From: Panorpa germanica
Taxonomy: Eukaryota; Arthropoda; Insecta; Mecoptera; Panorpidae
Direction: 5' to 3'
Length of the DNA: 64,000 nucleotides
Assembly: GCA_963678705.1 (NCBI GenBank)
Contig: OY783204.1
Location: forward strand, 20,532,759 to 20,596,758
Below are positions 25,416-37,745 of this stretch, piece by piece. A program made the translations under genes and the position numbers. Position 1 is the first letter of the stretch. Every line of letters begins with the position of its first letter. A model generated the notes under the pieces. It had not been told where the DNA came from. It ran no database searches and saw only the letters and a list, made by a program, of their open reading frames with translations.

Positions 25416-26756
25416 AACGTTAAATTAATTAAAAAAATAAAATGCATAGGGTTAAATTTTAATAACTGATATGCACAGATGAATTTTTCGCACCTGCTGA
25501 TACATATATTTAACAGAAAATTATATCACAATCAGTCCTTTAACATAATCGAATAATAATAATTTTACTTTAAACAAAATTACTTGATTAATTATTACGC
25601 TAATCTCTACTGTTTATAAAAAGCTTTTTATTTTAAAAGTATGGGTAGTATATTTTCTTATGTGTATATATAGTATCATGCGGATCAGGCGCTGCATTTT
25701 CTAAACAGGTTACTCCATCTATGAAACTAATTGGTAACTATATCTGTTGTATAACTATTGTTTAATAGATGGCGCATTTTTGGTTTAATTATGTGCTATA
25801 TTATTAACATTACTAAATTTGTTATTATCATAAATGGTGATTAACAGAGATTTTATATGATAAGTAAGTTACTTAAGTATTAACAAAATACAAATTTTTA
25901 TTATTACAAACCATTAAAAAACTCTGCATTTAATTTTAGTAATTTTTATTCACGCATAGGCATTTGAAAAATCGCCTAAAGTTAACGAGTGCTCTTAAAA
26001 AGGTACAAAATCGGTACGGTAAAAATGTGTACTTTAATTTTATTCTATCTGGTGTAAATTCTTTCCGTATAGCATTCTATGTACTAGAAATTTGTAAAAA
26101 ATTCTATTCCATCTAGTATAAATTTTACTCGAATCTATGATGTGAGTCAATAGACATGTTTTACTAATATAGGGACCTTTATTTATGTCTAAGTTTTAAA
26201 GAGGCGTATTAACAGATAAACATTTACTCTACATATCAAAAATTAATGAAATTAGAATGGGAAATAAGCCAATAAAAAAATAATTTGCAGCGATGAAGAT
26301 TAACATGAGCACTAAATAATAATTACACTTTTCTTAGAATATGGTCCTGATCTTGGCTTATACATAACTCTAAATATTTATTAAAATTCTACATAGGTGT
26401 CTCCTTCATTCAACCGTTAACATATTAAATATGAAAGCGGCAATACTACTTAATGTAGAGGGCCTGTAACATTTACTGTCCTTGGATTGGCTCATATTGG
26501 CTTGAATTTTAAACCTTCAGACATTATTGTACATCAGTAACGGTTTTTACCAGTTTTTACTTTGGTCTTGTGTTTTGACGAGTTGTTAAAGACCAAAAGC
26601 TGTTTTGTTCTTCACTATTTATTAAGAAGAGCTGAAAAAGTGTTATAAATATATAAATGAAACATTTCTGTGTTTAAATTTGTTATTCTAATCTATTTCC
26701 TATAATATTGTGTGTTTAAGAAATAACTATTTTATATATTCTGTCTTGTGTATAAA
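25416..26756. other. Intergenic DNA and presumed kinesin-5 promoter region
   Basis: The first part has no recognised content apart from a short CCATCT/AGATGG inverted repeat (about 25708-25778), the same kind as the one left of the satellite (20171-20227). Two inverted CCAAT boxes (ATTGG at 26486-26490 and 26496-26500) lie about 260 bp before the kinesin-5 ATG. Paired NF-Y sites are common in G2/M-phase promoters, so they may belong to that gene; this is inference. Confidence 0.5.
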
Positions 26757-29700
26757 ATGGCTGAACCAAAGCAAAAGAAAAATCAAAACATTCAAGTGTT
26801 TGTAAGAGTAAGGTAAGTTTAAATAAATTAAAAATTCTTATAAGAAATATATTTTACTTTCTGTAAACATAACCTAACCTTTTTAATATATTATTTACTA
26901 AAGGCCAATAAATTCAAGAGAGAGAGAAATTAAATCTTGTCCTGTAATAGAAACACCTAATTCAAAGGAGGTATTAGTTCGTCAAGGAGTTCATGATAAA
27001 CAATCGAAGAAATTCACTTATGACAAAGTTTTTGGCCCCGAATCAAAACAAGTATGCATTCTTTGAAATCATGACATAATTTTGCTGTTTGTTATCTTTT
27101 TTACTTTATTAATATTTTCTTTAAGCTTGAGGTGTACACAGCAGTGGTTCATCCTCTTATTGAGGAGGTTTTGTCAGGATACAGTTGTACTGTTTTTGCT
27201 TATGGACAAACTGGTACAGGTAAAACATTCACTATGGCAGGTGGAAACCCAGCTGTAAACTCTTCACAAGATCCCAACTCTTGGCAAGATGTAAGTATAA
27301 GTAAATATTTGTGTTATATCACAAGATTGCACTTAACAATTTATTATTAAATGTCAAGGATCCCATGTCTGGAGTTATACCGCGGTCCCTCAATCATTTA
27401 TTTGATGAACTACGTTTGATGCAAGTGGAATTTTCAATACGAGTTTCGTATCTGGAATTGTACAATGAGGAGTTATTTGATTTACTTTCTCCTTTCGAAG
27501 ATACTTCTAAAGGTATACGTATTTATGATGATCCTTCAAAGAAAGGTTCTGTTGTTGTGCACGGGCTAGAAGAAGTTCCAGTTACAAGTAAAAACGAAGT
27601 TTTTAAAATAATGGCTAGAGGTCAGGAAAAAAGAAAAACTGCAGCAACTCTGATGAACGCGCAATCCAGGTAAAACTGTTATTTATTTTAAGTAAGATAT
27701 TCATTATATTCTATGAAGGCACTAGAGTTTATATTTTTGTCAACATTTTAGTCGTTCACATACCGTGTTTTCAATTATACTTCACATCAAAGAGAACAGT
27801 ATTGAGGGCGAAGAATTCATAAAATCTGGAAAACTGAACCTCGTTGATTTAGCTGGCAGTGAAAATATCAGTAAAGCTGGTAATGACAAACGTGAGAGGG
27901 CTCGGGAGGCTGTTAACATCAATCAGTCTCTCCTCACTCTGGGCAGAGTAATAACAGCGCTTGTAGAAAGGACGCCTCACGTGCCTTACAGGTTTGTACT
28001 TATATTTTACGTTAGCATGAAATCATCTAATGATTTTAAGAAATAAAACAAGTGTTGAGCTTTGTAATATTTTATTCAGGGAATCGAAATTGACACGCTT
28101 ACTACAAGACTCTTTGGGAGGTCGAACCAAGACATCGATAATTGCTACTATATCCCCCGGTCATAAAGATCTTGATGAGACTCTAAGCACATTAGATTAT
28201 GCTTACAGAGCCAAAAATATTCAAAATAAACCAGAAGTTAATCAAAAAATTACACAGAAAGTGGTACTTAAAGAGTACACAGAAGAAATTGAAAGATTAA
28301 GACGTGACCTTGCTGCTAGCAGAGATAAGAATGGTAAGAATCTAATAAAACAATTTGTATTATATTATTATTGTTTCACTCTTCTAATTTTTCTTTTTAT
28401 CTAGGTGTATATTTAGCTAAAGAAACATATAATGAATTAACTTTCAAGATGGATGAACAAGATCGGGAAATAACAGAAAAACTTTTACAAATTCGTGCTT
28501 ATGAAGAAGAAATAGAAAAACGAGATGCGATTTATAAATCTATCACTGGTACATTAGCTGTTAAGACAGAAGAACTAGAAAAAACAAATGAACAATTAGA
28601 ACATGTTCATAACCAGTTGGAGATTACACAAGAGGTAACCGCAGTTACATATTTAACATACATAGGTTTTTCAGACAACATTTTATACAAATACAAATTT
28701 AAAACATACTGTTATTGTAGTTTAATACTATAGTAGCTGAATAAGTTGAAAGACTTTAAATATGCCAATATTTGTTTCAGAATTTGACAAAAACTAAAAA
28801 TGTGGTTTTAGACAAGTCCCACATTATTAAAAAGCAGGTTGATACTGAAAAGAAACTCACGTTGCAAGCAAAAACCTTGGTCTCTGTAGCAGAACAAACA
28901 ACTAGTGATGCGAAACGTCTTCAGGATTCTCTAGATAAACGAAGACATATTGATAAACAAATAAAGTCAACAACACAGACTTTTGGTGATAACTTGCATC
29001 AACAGTTAAATCAAATTGAACATCAAAACATTCAATACATTGAATGCCAAACTAATTTTGTTAATAGTGTAACACAAAAATTAGACGAATATACGCAAAT
29101 TCATCAGCAATCATCGAAAGATTTTATGAGTATGATAAATTCGGTTAAAGATGATCAATTGAATCGAATTGATGCATTGGAGGCTAATATAAATGAAATT
29201 AAATGTTCATTGACCAGTAAAGGACAAGTCCACACTCAGGATATGGAGACTAAAATTGAAGGGCTTTTGCAATTACTAAATGATTTCAAAAATACCAACG
29301 TGGTTCCAGTTGTTGGTAAACTTAATAATTTCTTTAAGACTGAGAACAATATGCTTGAAAGAATGAATGAAACATTTAATAAACAGGTAAGTCAAAATAA
29401 AAGAAAATGTTAACATTTGCTATAAAACATTTTATTATTCATAATTATAATAACTACATATTTAAACACTTAATAATTTCAGTCGGAGCAGAGTTTGAAT
29501 CGCATAAAGGATCTATCACATAAACACAGAGGATTTTGCGAAGATCTTGAAAAATTTGTTGTAAACTCTTTTGCTACTCAAAAGTCTCATCTCCAAAAAG
29601 CTGTGAATTCGCAAACTAAAATAGCTGAAGATGAAGCAAAATATAATAAACTGATGTCTACAAAACTGGAGGAATGTGTTCAGACAATGTTACTTTTGCA

Positions 29701-31032
29701 AAAGGCTCAGTCAAATCGTAATAATAGCATTAAAGAAGAATTAGAAAATGCTACCGAACATTTAACTGATATCCAAAATGAAACTAATGATATTGAAACA
29801 AAAATATCAAACACTCTCCAGAAAAACATCGCAGGGAATGAAAGTTTTGTGGAGCACTGCAATAAGTGTCAATTAGATGAAACTAATACTATGAATCATT
29901 TATATTTAAAATTAAATAAATCTACAACAGCACATAAATCTTTGTTTGATGAACTTAACAAAACTACATCAGCTCTAGTTACGGACGCAACTAGTGGACT
30001 AAAAGAACTGGAAATTTGTCAAAAGGTTGCTCACGAAGCTTGCATTGAAGAACTTAACCATTCAGTTGAGGGAAATACACAGTTATTGAAAGTAAGTTGT
30101 CTTTATGTTTCTTAATTTGAAGTTATGACCAAGATATTATTTCATTCTTATTTGTTTCAGGGAGCTGCGGATTTAGTAGAACAATCTATGATTGAGCAGT
30201 TGAATACTGTTGTAAAACAAACCGACGTAACTGTGTCTGCGTTCTCAGAACAAATTGATCAACAAAAAGCTGTTCTAGACGAAGTAAGTCAATTTAAGAC
30301 GGACAGCGCTGTAAATATCAACAACATAAGGAATGTTGTTGATAAATATGTATCTGAGGACCTTAAACTTTACACCCCTACTGGTAAAATGATATAAATA
30401 AAAAAAATATAAATTAATTAAAACATTTTTGTATAACAACTAATATTCTTAATTCGTAGGACAAACTCCTGCCAGAAAGGACTATCAGTTCCCTAGGAAA
30501 TTGGTTGCAACATCGCCCCATGAGAACATTTTGGACCGTTATCGCCGCAGAATGCACACCACAATGGAAGAGGAGGGCAGTTCAGAGGTTATTTAAGATA
30601 CTCTTTAGAAAAATCTTCAGTGTAATGAATTTTCTAAATATGCGTGTTATTTTTAGGATGAAAATTCTTCTATAGTAAATTTGATCACTCCAACTAAATG
30701 TTCCAATGCACGCTCTCCTGTTGAACCACAGGACATGAATGCGACGGTGCCAAGTCAACCTGTTTCTTCACCAACACCACTTATATATAAATCAGCATCT
30801 GAAATAAATTTAAATAATCTTCCTAGAGACAAAGTATGTATTTACAATTTTACTTTATTACTTTAAAATGATATATATTTTACTCATTCTATATTTTTTA
30901 TTATAGACAGAGAGTAAAGAAAATTTTAAAAAACCACAAATGAAGAAAGAGAAATCAGATCATCATAGCCGTAAAGAATCTACTTTACCAGTTAGTACTA
31001 GAACTAAGGCGTTATCTCAAAAAAATGTTTGA
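26757..31032 (+). CDS. Klp61F: Kinesin-5 family spindle motor (Eg5/Klp61F/BimC type)
   Basis: Thirteen exons: 26757-26812, 26904-27051, 27126-27290, 27359-27669, 27752-27991, 28080-28333, 28405-28634, 28781-29386, 29483-30091, 30161-30383, 30460-30587, 30657-30833, 30907-31032. They total 3273 bp and 1090 residues, near the usual kinesin-5 length. All introns are GT-AG and phases match throughout. The N-terminal motor (about 15-358) has the P-loop GQTGTGKT (95-102), switch I NAQSSRSH (223-230) and switch II DLAGSE (259-264). A long coiled-coil stalk follows to about 940. The BimC box (945-962) reads [12 protein letters not shown]; its Thr950 corresponds to the CDK1 site that targets Eg5 to the spindle. 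The protein should form bipolar homotetramers that slide antiparallel microtubules apart and separate spindle poles. No disruption is seen. AATAAA at 31238-31243 is a candidate poly(A) signal. Confidence 0.97.
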
Positions 31033-31462
31033 AAATAATAATTATTATATAACTGATAAAAAGGAAATTTTAAATTTATTCGACCTAATTTAGTTCTATT
31101 TAAAGTATTCTATTTTATGTAAGGCTTTATTTTTTTTATTAAGTAATTTTTATAAAACTTTATACTTAAAATTTTGTAAACGTTATATTTTAATTATGTT
31201 GCAGAGCAGCATGCAGCAAGTCTATGTATATATTAATAATAAAAAATGGGAAAAAGTATTATGTTGTTTGTTCAAATTTTGAAATAATTATTCTGCTTCA
31301 TATTGACAAAAATAATTTAATTCTATGCTAGAAGAAGCATTTAATGTCGCTTATTTTTACTCTAAAACGAACAATACAGCATAAATTTTTCAGTGGCTTG
31401 AATAGTAATGCCGGCGCAGATGGATTTAGGCTCCCTCACACTGCAACCGACTACTTTCTCAA

Positions 31463-31965
31463 TGGGGTGTATTGGAGTTGTCACACATTTTATCATGGGA
31501 TAAAGCTGCTGCTTTAATGTTTATCAATACACCACTGTATTGAAAATAATAAAAATACATGTCATGTATATGTATTGTTTTTTCCTCTCTGCTGTCCATG
31601 ACATCGTGAACACAAAGAGACGTTATGTACAGAATTATATGTTGCCCATACATTTCTGATACATACGGCGGTACTTTGATCTACGTACGTAAGGACCGTA
31701 GTTTCCAAAAGTATTTAAATACAAAATAGACCAGACTCCCAGAGGAGTTTCGTTTGCTAACAGTTTACGGTCTGCATATTTTGCAAAGAAACTCGTCTGG
31801 GAGTCTGGTCTATTTTGCATTTAAATACTTTTGAAAACTATTTGTGCACATATCTGAATACGAACATATGAACCACAGTGCTGTATTGATAAATGTTAAA
31901 GTGGAAATTTCACTCATGATAAGGAGTATTTATGTAAAACAGTTCTGATACACCCTCCTTAAAAT
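31463..31965. mobile_element. MITE family II copy with TIRs (~500 bp)
   Basis: The left end reads GGGGTGTATTGGAGTTGT and, further in, TTATCATG and TTTAATGTTTATCAATACAC. The right end is the mirror image, passing through CTGTATTGATAAATGTTAAA, CTCATGATAAG and CTGATACACCCT. Related ends occur at about 37485-37745, 38863-39165, 58903-59140 and 62230-62320. The interior contains a separate near-perfect hairpin (31701-31838) absent from the other copies. There is no coding capacity. Confidence 0.8.
31701..31838. repeat. Long near-perfect hairpin (50-bp arms, 38-nt loop)
   Basis: 31701-31750 and 31789-31838 are inverted copies matching at 47 of 50 positions, with a 38-base loop at 31751-31788. A core such as ATAGACCAGACTCCCAGA is fully paired. 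If transcribed it would fold into a long stem, but it lies in a MITE between two genes and there is no evidence of expression. It is most simply a small fold-back insertion. Confidence 0.92.
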
Positions 31966-32895
31966 GTCAGAGGTCGAACGTAGTTTGTTCGAGTGTGAGA
32001 TAATCTTACACGTTTTACTGAACTAAATTTACATATTTAAAAGACAATAGAAACTGATTGCGATTTTTGCATCCTTAAAAACATATGTATGTAGACCAGT
32101 TCGGCTGAGTGAGGCAAATTACCCCAAATGGAGAAAATATTAAAGCTGAAGGCTAAATACATGCTGTGAAGACTCTGTATCCTTTTTTCATTTTGTTTTT
32201 AAAGTTTATTTACCATGCATAACAATATATTTCAAATGTTGATGCCACACCACTATAAAAATAGATCAATAAATTACAAAATTTTGATTTTAAATAAGCT
32301 GAGCTTAGATTCTAAGATGATAAATCTCATGTGATAGATGGAACGTCTCTATTTAATTTTTTGTTACTGTAAATACTGCTTCTAAATAAATAATGTTTTC
32401 AGTTAATTACAAAAAAGACGAATGAAGATAGACTTACTTGTGTGATTGGCATTTCTGTTGAATAACTTATCAACAAACATACATCAAAAGTTTATAAAAT
32501 AACACTAACCACTAATCATGCTTAAAGGTCAAAGATAATAAAATTATAGGTTGAGGTTATACCAGGTTATAGGGTGTTTAGTTAAGAGATTACATTCAGA
32601 CATAATAATTACGATGATTAATATGATTCTTATAATTGATTATAATTGTTTAAAAGTTTCAAACCTTCTAAACAGTTATCAACGCAGACTATAATCTTCA
32701 AGGTTTTCAAATAAATGTCGAAACAGTTAAAGCGCTGCCATCTAGTTCATTATGTCTTTCAGATGTCATTCATATTATTTGACATAGATGGCAACCTATA
32801 ACTTATAACATTTCGTTTGGTTGCGTTTGGTTATCGAAGATTGTTAAAAATGTCAATATTTATTTAAAGTTTTTATTAATTTCGTTAATAAAAAT

Positions 32896-34327
32896 ATGCC
32901 AGAAATGGATTTGAAAAGGAAAGGTGATTTTTTAGTACATGTGCAAGATGCTAAGAGGCAAAAAAATGAATTAAGTGTTTTAAGTTCTCGAGAAAAAGCT
33001 GTCGCAACAGCGACTGTAAGTACTATAACCTAAAAAATATTGTAACTAAGAGTATGATTTGTACGAATTCATGTCTAAATAGAAATTGATAACATTTAGA
33101 GTATTCCGAGAACATCAAGACTTTTTGCACCTATAATGTTATTGGAAGGACATCAGGGAGATATTTACTCTGCAGAATTTCATCCTGAAGGAGACTACAT
33201 AGCATCTACCGGTTTTGATCGACAAATATGTAATTTTCATATTTAAGAATATTTTAAAATTCATTAAGTTTACATTTATGTGTAATACTGAAGATTGTAA
33301 TTTATTGTCGTAGATATCTGGACTGTATACGGAGAATGTCAAAATATAACATCAATGAAAGGCCACTCAGGGGCTGTTATGGAATTACATTTTTCTCCTG
33401 ATGGCAACCACCTATACACATGTTCTACAGATCATATGCTTGGAATTTGGGACCTTAGCACGTCTCAGCGAATAAAGAAAATGAGGGGTCATACCGGATT
33501 TGTAAATTCTATTCAAGGTACCCAATAATATTATATCGTTTGAATAATTTCTCAAATACTAATTACTTAAAAAAATATACAGCCGCTCGTCGTGGACCTC
33601 GCTCATTAGTATCAGGCTCTGACGATAACACAGTTCGAATTTGGGATGCTAGAAATCGTAATTCTGTAACTACTTTAACTAGCGAATTTCAAGTGACAGC
33701 TGTTACATTTAATGATACTGCAGAACAAGTCATATCTGGAGGAATTGACAATGACATCAAAATCTGGGATTTAAAGAAAAATGAGATACTGTTTAGAATG
33801 AAGGGACACACGGATACAGTAACAGGTCAGTAGGTGTTCCATATTTTAAATTTCTATTGCTAAAGTTCAACCAATTCATGTACCAACTCAATCGTAAATA
33901 GGTTTAGCACTCTCTCCCGATGGTTCATATGTTCTATCAAATTCAATGGATAATACAGTAAGAATTTGGGATATTCGACCATTCGCTCCTATGGAACGTT
34001 GTGTGAAGGTATTCACAGGGCATCAGCATAACTTCGAAAAAAATTTATTGAGGTGTGCATGGTCTCCAGACGGCTCCAAGGTACAATGTTTATACAGTAT
34101 TAGCTCAATTCACTTACAGTCTTAGTCAAGTCTTATTCTTCACACAGGTTAGTGCTGGATCTGCAGATCGATTCATGTACATATGGGACACAACAACCAG
34201 AAGAATTTTGTATAAACTACCTGGTCACAACGGAAGTGTCAATGATGTTGATTTTCATCCAAAAGAACCAATTGTCTTATCTGCATCTAGTGACAAACAA
34301 ATATTTCTAGGCGAGATTGATGCCTGA
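32896..34327 (+). CDS. SNRNP40: U5 snRNP 40 kDa WD40 protein (SNRNP40/Prp8-binding)
   Basis: Six exons: 32896-33015, 33100-33229, 33314-33517, 33583-33825, 33902-34080, 34148-34327. They total 1056 bp and 351 residues, matching the roughly 350-residue family. All introns are GT-AG with consistent phases. After a Lys-rich N-terminus (about 50 residues, containing LKRKGDFLVHVQD) come seven WD40 blades filling the rest. Recognisable blade starts are LEGHQGDIYSAEFHPEG, MKGHSGAVMELHFSPDG, MRGHTGFVNS, MKGHTDTVTG and LPGHNGSVNDVDFHP, with blade ends such as IWDLS, IWDARN and IWDIR. The protein is a stable U5 snRNP component that contacts PRP8 in the spliceosome. It starts about 1.9 kb after kinesin-5 on the same strand but has its own promoter region. 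It appears intact; assignment is by whole-length motif order. Confidence 0.95.
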
Positions 34328-35218
34328 AAAGGTACAAAAAAGTAACGAATTCCATGTATAATTTCTGTTAAGATTTTAAATTATAAAACGAACATAATAC
34401 AAACTATGGTTTTTATTGTAAAACCTCGAAGCATGATGAAATTACTTACGTTAAAGTTATGTTAGTTACAGAGTCCAAAAATGTGGGTAATAATAGTGTC
34501 TCGTTCTTAAGAAATCTGTCGAGTAAGTTCCTAATTTCTTAATAATCCTTTTATCTTAATAATTCCATCTTCATAAGTTTCTTATTCGTTTTGTAAGATT
34601 AATGAGATATTAAAAAAAGTATATTACATCAATTTATACATGACCAAATATTATTTTTACATCTATATAAATACGCTAATGAATTGCATCTCCCTTGTCT
34701 TTCGATATAATAGGTATTATTCTGTAATATAAAAATAAAAGTACATTGTATTACAGATTCGACATAATTCTATATATTTCGATTTGAATATATGATATAC
34801 ATTTGTATTTTATTTAATAAAATATACAACATTCAATATTTTTGATATCTCTATTATAATTTAATTATTGTCTTTGTGTCGTACATATATAGGTTTTTTT
34901 TTTAATTGCAATCACAATTATTTTTTTATTTATTCTCTACTACTAACAACTTTGATATTTACTTATTAATATACGTTTATTTATAATTTTTTAAATTTTG
35001 CCCAACAATTATATTAATCTAATACTATTTTCTAATATAATTGCTTCTATTTAATGATTTTACATATATTATTTATCAAATATTTTTAGTTGTATGTTTA
35101 CAAAATGATATATCAAGTATTAAAAATATATTATTCAAGAAATTGGTCATTAAGCCATTCAGTCAACTTGTAGATAATATGGAATAGATTGAAATAATTA
35201 AATTTGTAGCTATTTGAT
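34328..35218. other. SNRNP40 3' region and AT-rich intergenic DNA
   Basis: AATAAA at 34734-34739 is a candidate poly(A) signal. Nothing else is recognised before the TTAA-flanked element that begins at 35223. Confidence 0.5.
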
Positions 35219-35222
35219 TTAA

Positions 35223-36416
35223 GGTAGTTCACTAGTGACTATGTTTCTATCACTATGTCATTTAACGCAAAATAACGCAAGCGTTATACAAAGCACAAAT
35301 TCAGTTAACGTTTGCGTTATTTTAAAGTAAATAATATAACATAGAGTTGATAAGTATAAGCGTTACGTACACTCCACTTAGGATAGTGTCTTGTTTCTTC
35401 GGAGGTTGTATTCAATCCATGTAAGCTTTTATAAACATATACAGACTAAATACAATCACACTCTTGAGAAATATGACAACACTGCAAGGAAGCTTCTGTA
35501 GTATAGTAATGTACGAGGCATGTTTTTTAAGTAAGTACCGTTTTGCGATTCCGCCTTTGCAGCGCTACGGTCGGCGTTCCGCGCATGCACGCTCGTTACC
35601 TACATCTCTTGTCTACGCACTGACGCTATTACATTCTGATTCTTCATTGTATACGTTGTTTACTGAGTGTTTAAGATGCCTTGAAGTACGGGCTGTTATA
35701 CGATTTCTTAGTGCTAAAGGCGTAAAACCGATCGATATTCATCGTGAGATCTGTGAAGTTTACGGACAAAACATTATGAGTGATGGAATGGTAAGGAAAT
35801 GGGTGAGAGCATTTTCAAGACGCGAGAGCGTCTTCAAGACGATAACGAAGTCAAAACAGTTGTGATACAGTGGTTAACAAGTCAGGCGGCAGAATTTTAT
35901 GAGGAGGGTATTCAAAAACTGGTGCCACGTTATGACAAGTGCCTCAATATTCACGGAAATTATGTAGAAAAGTAGATTAAGGTACAGGCTTTCATGTAAA
36001 AATAAAAATTATTGCGATATCTTTGCACGTCTTTTTTTAATTCCAAAACGGTACTCACTTAAAAAACACGCCTCGTATGTACTTCAACATACAACGTTGC
36101 CATGTTACGATACTATCCACAGTGCGCGTTTTAAAAATATCAACTTTATATCTTTTTTACTAACTGGTTCAAAACTTAAACAACAATCAAAACATTCCTA
36201 ATGTATCCCTCTACAATAAACCAGGTTTTTTTAATTTGTAGAACCGTCCTCGAAATATACGTTAAACGATATCATACATTTTAAAATGCTCATTTTAAAT
36301 ATTAATATCTCACTTTACAACTCGTCAAAACATTTTAAGTTTTGCAATTACATTAGGAACACTTATCTTAACATCATATTTAAGTTTTATCAAATTCTGT
36401 TGACTAGTGAACTACT
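35223..36416. mobile_element. TTAA-flanked MITE interrupted by a mariner-like element
   Basis: TTAA occurs at 35219-35222 and 36417-36420. Just inside them the ends are inverted: GGTAGTTCACTAGT at left, ACTAGTGAACTACT at right. Subtracting the mariner copy (35514-36075) and its duplicated TA leaves about 630 bp with no protein. An 18-bp subterminal hairpin (35269-35286 with 35306-35323, one mismatch) lies in the left half. A TTAA target is characteristic of piggyBac-type transposases, so it was probably mobilised by such an enzyme; that is inference. Confidence 0.75.
35514..36075 (+). pseudogene. Internally deleted mariner-like element (transposase remnant)
   Basis: The element is flanked by TA (35512-35513, 36076-36077) and has matching ends: CGAGGCATGTTTTTTAAGTA at left, the mirror image ending ACACGCCTCG at right. 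It is 562 bp. It keeps the start of a mariner transposase (35680-35820): residues reading EVRAVIRFLSAKGVKPIDIH and, after a short gap, SDGMVRKW. This is the N-terminal helix-turn-helix DNA-binding region. It also keeps the last ~30 residues (EFYEEGIQKLVPRYDKCL to the TAG at 35973-35975). Everything between, including the catalytic DDD region, is missing, and the frame is off near the presumed start. It cannot make an active enzyme. Confidence 0.93.
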
Positions 36417-37484
36417 TTAAATAAAGAAATGTAGAAATACGTCTATGATACATTGTCGGGCAAAATTATTCTTCATTATAAGGCTATCACAACAAAAATT
36501 ACAACGGTAATCAACATGACAAACAACAGAAATACTACTGACATCATTTCTAATCTTTTTGTTAGAAATTTGTATATTGAAAAACATTTAGAAATATTTT
36601 ATTCTGAGTTTATCAGTCAACTATATAAATTTAACAGTAAATGCGTATTTAACGTATAAGTAAAATCTGTGAGCTATTGTACTAACGCAGATAAAGTTTG
36701 TACCACTTACGAAACATAGGGCGCTCCGCAAAACTTGTTTATAGTCAAGCATAGTTGACCTTTAATATATGGAAACACTTATTCTAAACATCTCTATCAA
36801 TATCAACATGTTACATTACTCTGGAAGAACATGAAAACTACGAGTCTAATTTAAACATTTACAAATTTATATTATGGTTAAACCATAATTTTTAACAATA
36901 CATTCGTTGCTTTCTTATACTCAACAAGTATTCTAATAAATAATTTAAGAATTAACATAAATTACTGTTTTTTTGACGCTTTGTTTTGTATGTTTGAAAT
37001 AGTATTGTATCCAAAAGTTGATATATTTTCTATTAGGTCTACGATTTTCTATACTTCGAACACACAATTCGTTTCACAGCCTCCTTTTTACACAACCAAT
37101 AATTCTACATAAATTAAAGAAACTGCATGTTAATATTTTTCCTATACCCGATTAAAAAATAAATAATGGCTATCGTTATTGATAGAATTATATTAAATAT
37201 TTTTTTTTATTGTTTGTGTTAGTTTGCTGCATACACAAATAGAAAAGGAGCAAACAAAATTGTAATATTTTTGAATTATTTGACTTGATAACTGAGTCCA
37301 GCAAAATTCAGGAATTTTCCAAATACGGTTATATATTAAATAAATGCGATTCAAACAAGATTCAGTGCTTTCAAAATCAGCGAATCATCAATATTTAATT
37401 AAAATTTTTTTATCAATTATATATATGTTAATTTTTTTGGGGAAGGTATTCATTTCTTTTAAGCAACATTCACCACCACTGTCT

Positions 37485-37745
37485 ATCTGTGCCGCCGAAT
37501 CTTTCAGTAGAGTATAAGTTTCTCTTTTAATGTTAATCAATACACCACTGTTGTGAAACTTAAGAAAAATTTATATGTCTGTCTGCATCGTCTTGACGTC
37601 TCAACGATCCACTGTGAATGAAATGGTAAAATAAAGAGACGTAGTCGTTCTCCACGAAGTTGTATGACTGCGTGTAGGACAAATTACAAACTTCTTTGAT
37701 ACATTGATAAACATTAAATCAGAGTTCCTCTGAAACACCCTACTG
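37485..37745. mobile_element. MITE family II copy
   Basis: The left part contains TTTAATGTTAATCAATACAC followed by CACTGTTGTGAAA. The right part contains TTGATAAACATTAAATCAGA and ends near CTGAAACACCCTACTG. These match the inner and outer TIR landmarks of the copy at 31463-31965, with a different, shorter interior. Confidence 0.7.

Larger units (their letters stand above)
31033..32895. other. Intergenic region between kinesin-5 and SNRNP40 genes
   Basis: It holds the kinesin-5 3' UTR, a family II MITE (31463-31965) containing a long hairpin, and the presumed SNRNP40 promoter. Near 32692-32706 the string AGACTATAATCTTC matches the hairpin core of satellite unit A. A CCATCT/AGATGG inverted repeat lies at about 32737-32793, just upstream of the SNRNP40 start. 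No TATA box is obvious for that gene. Confidence 0.5.

Noticed and set aside
34055..34147. Read-through frame in the fifth SNRNP40 intron
   Set aside because: The spliced form with donor at 34081 and acceptor ending at 34147 preserves the WD40 blade; retaining the intron inserts non-conserved residues.
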